NCBI GenBank assembly: GCA_001462225.1
Contig: LIUH01000135.1
Span: 1-38,318 of the forward strand
Length of the DNA stretch: 38,318 bases
DNA from: Fibrobacteria bacterium GUT31
Lineage (GTDB): Bacteria > Fibrobacterota > Fibrobacteria > Fibrobacterales > Fibrobacteraceae
Direction: 5' to 3'
In this document: positions 15,124 through 23,387 of the stretch, in pieces
Numbering within the stretch: the first letter of the stretch is position 1
Layout: the number at the start of each line of letters is the position of its first letter
Notes under the pieces: model-generated
What the model was told of the DNA's origin: nothing
The model's database searches: none
What the model saw: only the letters and a program-made list of their open reading frames with translations
Made by a program: the position numbers and the translations under genes

Positions 15124-16884
15124 CTAGCCTTTCATGGCAGCTAAAAAACTCTCATTGGATTTATGATTTTTCATTTGCTCCTGAATTTGTTCCATAATTT
15201 CAACAGGAGTATGATCTTGCAAGAACCTGCGTAAAATCCAAACATGGCGAAGCTCCGTTTCGGAAATCAAAAGCTCCTCTTTGCGGGTACCGGATTTGAA
15301 TATGTCTATTGCCGGCCAAATGCGCTTTTCCGCAATGCGGCGGTCCAGCACCAGTTCCATATTGCCCGTGCCTTTGAACTCTTCAAAAATAACCTCGTCC
15401 ATGCGGCTTCCGGTCTCTATCAAGGCTGTGCCTATAATGGTAAGCGAACCTCCAAACTCAATCTTGCGTGCCGCTCCGAAAAAGCGTTTAGGCCTTTGCA
15501 TTGCCATTGCATCCACACCGCCGGAGAGTATTTTTCCCGAATGCGGAATCACAACGTTATTAGCTCTTGCAAAACGGGTTATGGAATCCAAAAGTATAAC
15601 CACGTCATCACCTTGCTCAACGAGCCTTTTGGCTTTTTCCAAAACCATATCTGCAATTTGAGTATGGCGTTCCGGCGGTTCGTCAAAGGTTGAAGCCAAT
15701 ACCTCGCCTTTAACGTTTCTGCGCATATCCGTGACTTCTTCGGGACGTTCATCTATGAGCAAAACCAAGAGTTTTATTTCGGGATGATTTTTGCTTATGG
15801 CGTTGGCTATGTGTTGCAAAAGAACCGTTTTGCCTGTGCGCGGCGGTGCTAAAATAACTCCGCGCTGCCCTTTGCCTATGGGTGTGAATAGGTTCATTAT
15901 TCTAGTCGAAAGCTCGGCGGGCTGGTATTCCAAATTTATGCGCTCAAACGGATGCAAAGGCGTTAAATGCTCAAAGGCAACGCGTTTTTTAGCTTTTTCC
16001 GGCTCTTTGTAGTTTATGGTTTCCACGCTTGTCAAGGCAAAATATTTCTCTTTTTCCTTGGGTGCGCGAATTTGCCCGGTTATGGTATCACCGGTTTTGA
16101 GTTCATAAAACCTTATTAAATTCGGGCTTACATAAACATCATCTTGGCCGGGCAGATAATTGTGATCCGGGTTGCGCAAAAAGCCGTAGCCTTCGTTTAT
16201 TATCTCCAAAACTCCTTCCGCATATATCGGCATTCCTTCTACTGTGGCGGCTTTTGCCTCTAAAATGCGGTAGATTATAGCCTGCTTGCGCATAACCTTT
16301 ATATCCGGCAAGTCAAGCTCTATCGCCAGAGCTTGCAGTTCAGGCATGTTCTTGGTGCGCAACGCAATCCATTCACTGCGAGCTTTGTCTATGGCCTCCT
16401 TGTCTATCTTCGGAATGTCTTCCGGCGATATTTCCTCTACGTATGGGCGGAAACCCCTGTTGTTTCTGCGGTTTTGGTTGTTATTGTTGTTGCTAAACCT
16501 ATTATTCTGAAATTGCTGCCTTTTATTATTATTGCCATTATTGCCATTGCCGTTATTTGCAAAATTTCTTTGTTGCTGCCGATTATTAGCGAAGGCTGCG
16601 CCGTTACCGTTTTGCGCATCTACAGCCTGTTCAACGTCTTGAGCTTGCGGTAGCGGCAGGGCGGCGGTTACCGGAATATCCGGCACCATAACACCGAGGG
16701 GCAACATGGTTTCCGAAATCGGCTCGTTTTTGTCAACCGGCTCCGATTCGGCATGCGAGGCAGCTTTGCTTTCAAGTCTGGCTTTTTTGATACCAAGGTT
16801 TTCCAACATTTCCTTAGTTTCTGGTAGAAGCTCGGCTTCTTGCGGAACTTCATCTGATAATAATTGCTTAGAACGAGATGCCAA
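15124..16884 (-). CDS. rho: Transcription termination factor Rho with N-rich insertion
   Basis: A 586-aa RNA-dependent hexameric helicase. The first ~85 residues are acidic. Residues about 91-144 are dominated by Asn, Gln, Gly and Arg (a prion-like or RNA-binding disordered insert). The Rho_N helix-extension-helix follows ([20 protein letters not shown]), then the cold-shock RNA-binding domain ([20 protein letters not shown]) and the ATPase with P-loop APPRTGKT and [13 protein letters not shown]. The start is taken as TTG at 16884, because AAGGAG lies 7 nt upstream of it; the frame extends 10 codons further without SD support. A sigma70-like promoter lies upstream. Confidence 0.93.
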   Translation of the reverse strand: MASRSKQLLSDEVPQEAELLPETKEMLENLGIKKARLESKAASHAESEPVDKNEPISETMLPLGVMVPDIPVTAALPLPQAQDVEQAVDAQNGNGAAFANNRQQQRNFANNGNGNNGNNNKRQQFQNNRFSNNNNNQNRRNNRGFRPYVEEISPEDIPKIDKEAIDKARSEWIALRTKNMPELQALAIELDLPDIKVMRKQAIIYRILEAKAATVEGMPIYAEGVLEIINEGYGFLRNPDHNYLPGQDDVYVSPNLIRFYELKTGDTITGQIRAPKEKEKYFALTSVETINYKEPEKAKKRVAFEHLTPLHPFERINLEYQPAELSTRIMNLFTPIGKGQRGVILAPPRTGKTVLLQHIANAISKNHPEIKLLVLLIDERPEEVTDMRRNVKGEVLASTFDEPPERHTQIADMVLEKAKRLVEQGDDVVILLDSITRFARANNVVIPHSGKILSGGVDAMAMQRPKRFFGAARKIEFGGSLTIIGTALIETGSRMDEVIFEEFKGTGNMELVLDRRIAEKRIWPAIDIFKSGTRKEELLISETELRHVWILRRFLQDHTPVEIMEQIQEQMKNHKSNESFLAAMKG

Positions 16885-16950
16885 GGGTAAACTCCTTTTT
16901 ATTTTGTGAAACAACGACAGAATAGCCGTGTTCTGTGAAAACTCCTAATA

Positions 16951-16987
16951 CAATTCTAAATATAGAAAAAAAAATAGTCCTTGTCAA
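16951..16987 (-). promoter_or_regulatory. Sigma70-type promoter of rho
   Basis: On the minus strand, TTGACA (16987-16982) is followed by a 17-nt spacer and TATATT (16964-16959). The predicted start is near 16952, giving a leader of about 68 nt that contains a 6-bp hairpin (ACAGAA with TTCTGT) and the SD AAGGAG. Rho genes are often autoregulated in their leaders. Confidence 0.7.
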
Positions 16988-17030
16988 GGGTTGAAGCGTA
17001 AATTGAGGCGTAAATTTTGGGAAAACTTAC

Positions 17031-17045
17031 TAAATTCAGCAGTCT
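17031..17045 (+). promoter_or_regulatory. Leaderless-type -10 box of the transporter gene
   Basis: TAAATT at 17031-17036, 9 nt before ATG 17046. TTACTAAATT is the same as ahead of the macroglobulin gene. Confidence 0.4.
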
Positions 17046-17690
17046 ATGTCTTCTCCGCTCTTTACCAAACTATGCGTTTTGTTCATAACTGCAATGCTGG
17101 TTAGCAATATAATAGCTGTTAAAATGATAAGTTTGGGCAGCCTAGTAGTTCCGGCAGCGGTGCTTGTATTTCCCATAACCTATATTTTATCGGATGTTTT
17201 TAGCGAGGTTTACGGTTACAGAGCCAGCCGCATAACCGCTTGGTATGCCTTTGGCGCAAACCTGCTGATGGTAATTTTCTTTAAAATCGCCGTTCTAATG
17301 CCGGCGGCGCCTTTTTGGAACGAGGAGGCCCAAAAGGCTTTTGCGGCTACCTTGGACGGAACTTGGCGGATATTGATTGCAAGCCTCACTGCATATATGG
17401 TGGGTGATTTTGTAAACGATGTGATATTCAAAAAAATGAAGGAAAAGCAGGGGGAAAAGCGTTTTGGGGTGCGGGCTATAGTTTCTTCCATGGCCGGGGA
17501 AGCTATAGACAGTTTTGTGTTCATCACAATAGCGTTTTGGGGTACTCCGCTTTTTTCTTATGCGGCTATTCCTTCACAGTGGGGCATAAAAATTCTCTAT
17601 GAAATTATTCTTTTGCCGATTACAATTTTGGTGGTTAGGAAACTTAAGAAAAATTTTCTACCTTCCCCCGAATGCGCAGATTCAACGTAA
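17046..17690 (+). CDS. Queuosine precursor transporter, YhhQ family
   Basis: A 214-aa inner-membrane protein with about six hydrophobic helices. It matches the YhhQ/DUF165 (TIGR00697) family, which imports queuine or preQ bases used for tRNA modification. Typical strings are VFPITYILSDVFSEVYGYR (about 41-59), VGDFVNDVIFKKMK and SSMAGEAIDSFVFITIAFWG. The length is usual. It is divergent from rho, and its end overlaps the next start by 19 nt. Specificity (preQ0, preQ1 or queuine) cannot be read. Confidence 0.88.
   Translation: MSSPLFTKLCVLFITAMLVSNIIAVKMISLGSLVVPAAVLVFPITYILSDVFSEVYGYRASRITAWYAFGANLLMVIFFKIAVLMPAAPFWNEEAQKAFAATLDGTWRILIASLTAYMVGDFVNDVIFKKMKEKQGEKRFGVRAIVSSMAGEAIDSFVFITIAFWGTPLFSYAAIPSQWGIKILYEIILLPITILVVRKLKKNFLPSPECADST
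17659..17671 (+). promoter_or_regulatory. Leaderless-type -10 box inside the end of the transporter gene
   Basis: TACCTT at 17659-17664, then CCCCCGA, then ATG 17672. It is preceded by a T-rich tract and lies inside the coding end of the preceding gene. Confidence 0.5.
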
Positions 17691-19156
17691 TCAATGTTTT
17701 TTTTCTTCTATCGCTCCTCACCCTCTTTTCCCAAATCTCCGCAGAAGCCCTTACCGAAAATATCGGTGGCTCCGCTTACGTCAAAATCAACGCCGGAGTT
17801 TGGGGCGCTCCAACTGCAAGCATATTTGCTGTGGACACTATGGAAGAATTCGGCGATAATTGGCGTGCTTTGAGAGTTCCTTTGCAAACGGCGCGGTATT
17901 TTGAAACCCTGCCCCCATTCTTTGTTCTTGGGCTTGGCGCAAATTACAAAGAAGATTTTTTGATTCATGCGGAATTTCCTCTGAGACGAGATATTGAGGC
18001 GTGGTATCAGGATTCTTATAAACGCACTTATACTTTTGAACCGTCTGAGCTGGATTTGAATGTTCCTACGGAGGCGTGGGGAAGGTGGAATAATCCTGCG
18101 GGCTTTGTGAAATTCGGGCGGTTTAAACCGGAGATAGCTCCGACTCCTAACTCAATCGTTTTGGGCGGTGCCCCATACCACGACGCTGTTCATTGGAAAT
18201 TCGCCGCCGGAGTTGCAAGATACGATTTTATAATTGTTTCCCTGAATGCATGGCTGGACTCAACCGAAATAAAACAGCAGCAAGATGCAGGAGCCACCAT
18301 TCCAAATGCTAGGGGCAGAGTATATACCGAACCCAGCAAAAATCTGCTTTTGCACAGGGTTGGAATTGATGGCCGCTTTGGCTATATTTCCATCACGGAG
18401 CAAAGTTTGATAGGCGGAAAAAATTTGGAGTTCAGGGATTTTTCTCCATTTGCCGCTTGGCACAACAATTTCAGCTATGGCTACAGCAAAATGAGCACCG
18501 CTCTGGAGGCAGGGCTTAGGCCCATAAAAAATTCCGAATTTTACTGGCAATTCGCAATGGAAGATATTCAAAGCCCGGTCGGCGAAGTTGAGGGGGACAA
18601 GGGCTACACAACGTTTGCGTTTCTTGCCGGTTACAAGCAAAAAATACCTCTTGGGAATTTTGGTGAAATTGAAAGCAGAATAGATGCGGTTCGCACGGAC
18701 CCGCAATTTAACAACAACAAGGTTCCCTTGCAAAAAATGACAAGCAGAAAAATTTACAACAGCAATTTCAGGGAGCAGGGAAAACCCAATTTTGCGGATA
18801 TGTACATCGTGGATTATCCGCTGGGCTATCGCAGGGGGCCGGATGCCATAGACTTATGGTGGAACCTGAAATACACTTCTGCAAACAGAAAATTCAATGC
18901 GGAACTGGAAACCGCCTATTTAAGGCAAGGCGAGTGTGAAGTTTATTCCGAGCATAACGAGTGCAGCCGGCAAAAAATTTTGAGCGGAATAGAGGAAAAA
19001 TTATTTTTGCTTGATTTTTTAGCGAATTATTTTTACAACAAATACTTAGACATTTACGCCGGAGCCGGTTTTCTAAACGCAAAAAATAAGGACAACATTT
19101 TAAAAAACAACAAAAACGACGCCTGGGCAAAAGCGGGGCTAACTGTTAGTTATTAG
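17672..19156 (+). CDS. Probable outer-membrane beta-barrel protein, function unknown
   Basis: A 494-aa protein with a cleavable signal peptide ending SQISA-E. The rest is rich in alternating aromatic and polar residues (NFSYGYSKMSTALEAGLRP, EFYWQFAMEDI, TFAFLAGYK) and ends with a beta-strand closing in VSY. This is the typical end of a Gram-negative outer-membrane barrel. It resembles the general architecture of capsule-assembly or porin-like barrels, but no family is claimed. It overlaps the transporter gene by 19 nt. Confidence 0.65.
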   Translation: MRRFNVINVFFLLSLLTLFSQISAEALTENIGGSAYVKINAGVWGAPTASIFAVDTMEEFGDNWRALRVPLQTARYFETLPPFFVLGLGANYKEDFLIHAEFPLRRDIEAWYQDSYKRTYTFEPSELDLNVPTEAWGRWNNPAGFVKFGRFKPEIAPTPNSIVLGGAPYHDAVHWKFAAGVARYDFIIVSLNAWLDSTEIKQQQDAGATIPNARGRVYTEPSKNLLLHRVGIDGRFGYISITEQSLIGGKNLEFRDFSPFAAWHNNFSYGYSKMSTALEAGLRPIKNSEFYWQFAMEDIQSPVGEVEGDKGYTTFAFLAGYKQKIPLGNFGEIESRIDAVRTDPQFNNNKVPLQKMTSRKIYNSNFREQGKPNFADMYIVDYPLGYRRGPDAIDLWWNLKYTSANRKFNAELETAYLRQGECEVYSEHNECSRQKILSGIEEKLFLLDFLANYFYNKYLDIYAGAGFLNAKNKDNILKNNKNDAWAKAGLTVSY

Positions 19157-19170
19157 GAATGCTGATTTAC

Positions 19171-19183
19171 TATCTTCCACAAT
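19171..19183 (+). promoter_or_regulatory. Leaderless-type -10 box of the zinc-ribbon gene
   Basis: TATCTT at 19171-19176, then CCACAAT, then ATG 19184. No SD is present. Confidence 0.5.
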
Positions 19184-19561
19184 ATGCCCGATCTTTCAAT
19201 AGTATGCCCGCATTGCAGTATGCAATTAACTTTTGGCATAGGCAACGATGCCGCAGAGCCCCGGAACGGCGAATTGATTGGCTTTGTGTTCACATGCCCT
19301 AACTGCCGCACACCGGTTTCTTATCAGGCAAATGAGGCCGCTGCGGTTGAAATGGATAAAAAAACCTTTGAAAATTTCCATCGCGCAATGGAAAGAAAAA
19401 TCAGCGAGCAAGAAAGGCTTAAAGGGGTGGCTTTCACGGGATTGAGCACAACAGCGGCAGTCGCCTCAAAACCCATAGACGAGAACGCATTCGGCAATAT
19501 GCTAAAAGACATAAGGGAATGCGACAGCTATGATGACTTCTTAAGGCGAATTGAGAAATGA
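19184..19561 (+). CDS. Small zinc-ribbon protein, unknown function
   Basis: A 125-aa cytoplasmic protein. Two CxxC pairs (CPHC at about 8-11 and CPNC at about 40-43) would bind one zinc in a ribbon fold. The rest is charged and helical with no recognised domain. It ends 2 nt before the convergent neighbour. Function is not inferable. Confidence 0.65.
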   Translation: MPDLSIVCPHCSMQLTFGIGNDAAEPRNGELIGFVFTCPNCRTPVSYQANEAAAVEMDKKTFENFHRAMERKISEQERLKGVAFTGLSTTAAVASKPIDENAFGNMLKDIRECDSYDDFLRRIEK

Positions 19562-19563
19562 GC

Positions 19564-19860
19564 CTAGGGTGCAGGCTGCTGGCATTCAATTTCTTCGTCC
19601 GTGATGCGTAAAGCCATAATCATAGCCATATCATCCGGCTCGTCTTCAAAATCAACAACCAAACCCACCTTCTTGGAATCGTCCTTGGATTTTTCAAAAT
19701 GCAGGATGTCTGTTATTTTTACAGGAATAACGGCTTTCCCGGCAACAGAAATTAGAAGCTCCATTCCCTTGTTTATAGGACCTTCCACGACTTTGCCCTT
19801 GAACACAAGGGACTTGCCATCTTCTGTAGGCGCGGTTTTTTTAACAAGAAACCTAGGCAT
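19564..19860 (-). CDS. Small beta-barrel protein resembling EF-Tu domain 2
   Basis: A 98-aa protein beginning MPRFLVKKTAPTEDGKSLVF and continuing GKVVEGPINKGMELLI. The pattern V..G.I..G..L is that of translation-factor domain 2 type barrels, and small stand-alone copies exist as uncharacterised proteins. The ATG at 19860 is preferred over an upstream in-frame TTG, because TATTCT lies 5 nt ahead of that TTG-AGC pair and no SD is visible. Convergent with the zinc-ribbon gene. Confidence 0.5.
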   Translation of the reverse strand: MPRFLVKKTAPTEDGKSLVFKGKVVEGPINKGMELLISVAGKAVIPVKITDILHFEKSKDDSKKVGLVVDFEDEPDDMAMIMALRITDEEIECQQPAP

Positions 19861-19966
19861 GCTCAAGAATACCGATCAAAGCGAAAAATGTTAGAGTTCT
19901 GTGAATCATCGTATCCTAAATCTAGTTTTTTTTTATAAAAAGCGGTAGGAAAAAATGAAAAAAATT

Positions 19967-19980
19967 TAATTTTACCCCTA
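19967..19980 (+). promoter_or_regulatory. Leaderless-type -10 box of mqnA
   Basis: TAATTT at 19967-19972, then TACCCCTA, then ATG 19981. It is close in sequence to the box ahead of the macroglobulin gene (TTACCCCTATG). Confidence 0.4.
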
Positions 19981-20781
19981 ATGGAGCATTTTTTAACCGT
20001 TGGACGCATACCTTTTTTGGTTTGCGCTCCGTTTTTTCACCGATTTTTGGACAATCCGTTGCCGAAAATCCGTTTTTTAGACGGAGTTCCGAGCGAACAG
20101 AACAAAAGATTGAGGGATGGCACCGTCATGCTTTCCCCTTCTTCCTCCGTAGAATATGCCAAAAATTGGGAAAACTATGTCATTTGCGACAAATTTTGCA
20201 CTTCAAGCACCCTTGAAATACAATCCGTTAGGCTGTTTTCAAAGTATAAATGGGAAAATTTGGACAAAAAAAGCGTGCATTTGACCGAAGAAAGCGACAC
20301 CTCAGCCGCCCTGCTAAAGCTCCTCTCAAGCCTGAGGTTCAAGGTCTCCCCTATTTGGAAAACAGAGCCTTTTACCGAGGCTTGCGACGCCCGGCTTTTG
20401 ATAGGCAACAATGCCTTGAGGGAAGGCTCGGAAAATAAATGGGAATTCGCCTACGATTTAGCGACTGTTTGGCAGGATTGGCAAGATTTGCCCTTTGTTT
20501 TCGGGTTGTGGATAATGAGAAAAGAAGCCTTGGGTGGAAGCTCCCGGCATTTGCTTAAAAGCTATTTGAGCGAAACGGAGTTGAGCATAAAGGACTTTAG
20601 AGAAAATAGGCAAAAATGTCTGCAGAAGTGGGAAAAACATTATCCTTGCGGGTTGCCGCAAAACTTGGCATACGATTATTACAATGTCGTGGATTATAGC
20701 TTTACCCCTAAGCATGAGAAAGCCCTGATAAAGTTTTACAGCCTCTGCGGAATGCCCGCAAAACTGAAATACGCCGGCTAA
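19981..20781 (+). CDS. mqnA: Chorismate dehydratase of the futalosine menaquinone pathway
   Basis: A 266-aa protein of the MqnA (DUF178) family, which dehydrates chorismate in the first step of the futalosine route to menaquinone. Family features are VGRIPFLVCAPFF at the start, MLSPSSSVEYAKN, LLIGNNALREG and the conserved YDLATVWQDWQDLPFVFGLW. It fits anaerobes using menaquinone for fumarate respiration. No other mqn gene is in the window. Function by family likeness. Confidence 0.8.
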   Translation: MEHFLTVGRIPFLVCAPFFHRFLDNPLPKIRFLDGVPSEQNKRLRDGTVMLSPSSSVEYAKNWENYVICDKFCTSSTLEIQSVRLFSKYKWENLDKKSVHLTEESDTSAALLKLLSSLRFKVSPIWKTEPFTEACDARLLIGNNALREGSENKWEFAYDLATVWQDWQDLPFVFGLWIMRKEALGGSSRHLLKSYLSETELSIKDFRENRQKCLQKWEKHYPCGLPQNLAYDYYNVVDYSFTPKHEKALIKFYSLCGMPAKLKYAG

Positions 20782-20819
20782 AACAGAAAAAAAATCTTCC
20801 TCTTTTTCTTTTTTTTATG

Positions 20820-20837
20820 TATATTTAATGATTAGAG
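20820..20837 (+). promoter_or_regulatory. -10 box and SD of the SH3-like gene
   Basis: TATATT (20820-20825) is followed by a short leader containing AGAGG (20833-20837) before ATG 20844. This is a conventional leadered start, in contrast to the neighbours. Confidence 0.45.
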
Positions 20838-20843
20838 GTTTTT

Positions 20844-21287
20844 ATGAAAAAAATTTTCCTTATTTTGCTCGTATTTGCGGTCGGTGCTGTTTTTGCCCAG
20901 AAGACTACCAACAAGGTTAAGTCTAAAAGAGGCGATATAAATCTCGTAAGCGCGGCCGGTGGCGGCCAGGTGGTTTGCACGGCTAGCTTCAACGATGAAA
21001 TGACCATAGTAAAGCAGCAGGATTCCTATACCTTGGTTAAGGGTTCCTGCGGCCAAGGCTGGGTGAATAATTCTGATGTTGAAAAGGTTTTGCAGGGACC
21101 CGGCGACAAAGGCATGAACATTGAGGCCGTTGACGTTGTGGGCTGGATGGATAACCCAAGCGCCGTGTTCGTTTTGGATCAGGATGCGGGTAGCTTTGAA
21201 GGCATAAACATAGACCGTAATTTCAACGATTACCTGAAAAACACCGTTGACAGGGAACAAACCGAAATGCGCAACCAAGAGAACTAG
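20844..21287 (+). CDS. Exported SH3-like domain protein
   Basis: A 147-aa protein with signal peptide ending VFA-Q. Residues about 35-90 (RGDINLVSAAGGGQVVCTAS, DSYTLVKGSCGQGWVNNSDVEKV) fit a bacterial SH3-type barrel, often peptidoglycan-associated. Two cysteines in that region could pair. It sits 21 nt before an M23 peptidase lipoprotein, which suggests a shared cell-wall role. Confidence 0.6.
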   Translation: MKKIFLILLVFAVGAVFAQKTTNKVKSKRGDINLVSAAGGGQVVCTASFNDEMTIVKQQDSYTLVKGSCGQGWVNNSDVEKVLQGPGDKGMNIEAVDVVGWMDNPSAVFVLDQDAGSFEGINIDRNFNDYLKNTVDREQTEMRNQEN

Positions 21288-21294
21288 GTTCTAG

Positions 21295-21322
21295 TTGAGA
21301 GTTGAGAGTTGAGAATTGAGAG
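21295..21322 (+). repeat. Four tandem TTGAGAG heptamers
   Basis: TTGAGAG at 21295-21301 and 21302-21308, TTGAGAA at 21309-21315, TTGAGAG at 21316-21322. The repeat carries the only plausible start codon (TTG 21309) of the M23 lipoprotein. Confidence 0.7.
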
Positions 21323-22625
21323 TTATTTTCTCCTTGTTTTGCTTTTTGCATTTTTGCTTTTTTCCTGCAAGCAAGAAGAAATAGCGGAAAAACAGCTTAG
21401 CCCCGAGGCCCAGCTCGCAAAAATTCAGCATAGAATAGATTCCCTTCAGAACTTTATATCAAGCCGGCCGATTTTAAAGGCCGCTACCGTAGAGCCTAAT
21501 TTCGGGCTTTTTCAAACCTTGCAAAGCGTGGGGCTGGATATAAAGCAATCTTTGAAAATTGCAAATACCCTTGCAGATACCGTAGAATTGGGAGTTTTGA
21601 GAGCCGGGCAGGTGTTTTGGGTGGGTTTTGATCCGAAAGATACATCAAGGGCGGTTTTGTTCAGATATGCGGAAAATTTTGCGAATCTTCATTTTTTAAT
21701 GAGAGACAGCACGGATGAGTGGGTTTATAAAATAGTTGAAAAGCCCGTGAGTATTCGCTATGCCATGTATGATGGAGTTTTGCAGGAAGGCGGCAGTTTA
21801 TACAACTCTTTAAAGGATATAGGCATTCCTCAGAACATGGTTGGGGTTGTGGCGGGCGTTTTGGAATGCAAGGTGAGTTTTAGAACAGATGCGAGGGTAG
21901 GCGATAAGTTTAAAATTCTGCTGAAAGAAACGCGCTTTCAAGACACTATTTGGATAAGCGGTAGTGTTTTGTATGCAAGCTATAACGGCTCAAGAGTAAA
22001 GCATAGCGAAGCCTTTTTATATCAGGAAGCGGACCCGAAAAGCTCTTATAACGCACATTATACCGAAGACGGCGAAGCCCTTATACATTCCGGTTTGAGA
22101 TACCCGCTAGACCGTTTGCACATAACAAGCGGTTATGGTTCTCGCATTCATCCCATTACGGGTTCCAGAGCGTTTCATAGCGGAGTGGATTACCGGGGTG
22201 CGGTAGGAACCCCTGTTTATGCAGTGGCAGAAGGTGTTGTTGTACAATCGTCTTTTAGCAATGACAATGGAAATTTCATAGCGATTAAGCATTCCGATAA
22301 CAGCCAAAGCTGGTATTTGCATTTATCTCAAAGAGGTGTCGGCAACGGTCAAAGGGTAAAGGGCAGGCAGGTTATAGGCAAGGTTGGCAACACAGGCAGG
22401 AGCAGCGGCCCGCATTTGCATTTTGCCATAAAGCAACCAAACGGCTCTTGGATGAATCCGCTTTTAAAGAAGATGATAGCCACGCCCAAACTGGAGGGCG
22501 CAAAGCTCTCGGCACTAAAAGAGCAGGTAAAAATCATCAAGGACATTTTAGACAAAACCGAGGCAGCCGAACCTAGAAGCATAAGCGATTCGCTTCAGGC
22601 AACGGTGAAGTGGGTTGATTACTAG
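21309..22625 (+). CDS. M23 (LytM-type) peptidoglycan endopeptidase lipoprotein
   Basis: A 438-aa protein with lipobox LFSC (Cys20). An N-terminal domain holds helical and OapA/LysM-like features (QSVGLDIKQSLKIANTL). The C-terminal M23 domain has the zinc site H290-xxx-D294 in FHSGVDYRG and HLH at 369-371 in GPHLHFA, so it should be an active metallopeptidase cutting peptide cross-links in the periplasm. No ATG or GTG is available before the signal peptide. The TTG inside the heptamer repeat is chosen because the lipobox then lies at residue 20. The purine-rich GAGAG of the repeat may serve as the ribosome binding site. Confidence 0.88.
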   Translation: MRIESYFLLVLLFAFLLFSCKQEEIAEKQLSPEAQLAKIQHRIDSLQNFISSRPILKAATVEPNFGLFQTLQSVGLDIKQSLKIANTLADTVELGVLRAGQVFWVGFDPKDTSRAVLFRYAENFANLHFLMRDSTDEWVYKIVEKPVSIRYAMYDGVLQEGGSLYNSLKDIGIPQNMVGVVAGVLECKVSFRTDARVGDKFKILLKETRFQDTIWISGSVLYASYNGSRVKHSEAFLYQEADPKSSYNAHYTEDGEALIHSGLRYPLDRLHITSGYGSRIHPITGSRAFHSGVDYRGAVGTPVYAVAEGVVVQSSFSNDNGNFIAIKHSDNSQSWYLHLSQRGVGNGQRVKGRQVIGKVGNTGRSSGPHLHFAIKQPNGSWMNPLLKKMIATPKLEGAKLSALKEQVKIIKDILDKTEAAEPRSISDSLQATVKWVDY

Positions 22626-22639
22626 ATATCGCCTTTTTC

Positions 22640-22653
22640 TACGTTTACCTCCC
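22640..22653 (+). promoter_or_regulatory. Leaderless-type -10 box of the TPR-like gene
   Basis: TACGTT at 22640-22645, 8 nt before ATG 22654. A T-run precedes it. Confidence 0.4.
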
Positions 22654-23385
22654 ATGAACGCAAAAAAACGCAATTCTAATAACAAGGCTGCGCCCCACTC
22701 GACGGAGTCTGTGTTTGAATATTTAAAAGAGGATTTTTGGCCACGCCACGGAACAAAGGTCATAATCATCTTATTTCTTTTGGCAATCGGAGTTTTTGCT
22801 ATTACCCAGAGGCTAAAGGACTCCGCTGAAAAAGAAGTTGCAATGGCAGAAGAACTTGGCAAAGGCTTGGATTATATGTACGTAGGCAAAGGGGATTCGG
22901 CTCTTATGGCCTTTGAAAACTCAATCCAAAACGGAACCTTAAAGGGTTTGCCCCTTGCAAAAGCCGCGCTTTTAGCCGGCAACCTTCACTTGCAAAACAA
23001 TAACCTAGATGGGGCAGAGGGTTTGTACAAGCAAGCTGTTTCCAATGCTTCCGGCGTAGAAATAATATCTTCTGCGGCGCAGCACGGGCTTGCTGTGGTA
23101 GCTATGGAAAGGGAAAACTATCCCGAAGCCATTTCCCTTTTGGACGAGTTTATAAATAAAAACGGAAAGCGCACCGGGGATTTGGCAAAGAGATACGCAA
23201 AAACCGAGCCTGTGGATAAAGTTCCGACCGTGCCGGATGCTCTGTGGAAATTGACCCTATGCTATCTGGAAATAGGCGATATTGCAAAGACAAAGCAAAC
23301 CGCTGAAAAACTTTTAAAAATTTACGGAGATTCACCAAAAGCCGCAGACGCATCGAAGCTGCTTGTAACACTAACGGAGAAATAA
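22654..23385 (+). CDS. Membrane-anchored TPR-like protein (YfgM-type)
   Basis: A 243-aa protein with a cytoplasmic N-terminus, one transmembrane helix (about 35-53, KVIIILFLLAIGVFAITQ) and a periplasmic helical-repeat region (about 70-235) of TPR-like units (AALLAGNLHLQNNNLDGAEGLY, LWKLTLCYLEIGD). This is the plan of YfgM, which works with PpiD at the Sec translocon. The neighbour 2 nt downstream is indeed PpiD-like, which supports the call. ATG 22654 is preferred over an upstream in-frame start inside the previous gene's end. Confidence 0.75.
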   Translation: MNAKKRNSNNKAAPHSTESVFEYLKEDFWPRHGTKVIIILFLLAIGVFAITQRLKDSAEKEVAMAEELGKGLDYMYVGKGDSALMAFENSIQNGTLKGLPLAKAALLAGNLHLQNNNLDGAEGLYKQAVSNASGVEIISSAAQHGLAVVAMERENYPEAISLLDEFINKNGKRTGDLAKRYAKTEPVDKVPTVPDALWKLTLCYLEIGDIAKTKQTAEKLLKIYGDSPKAADASKLLVTLTEK

Positions 23386-23387
23386 AA

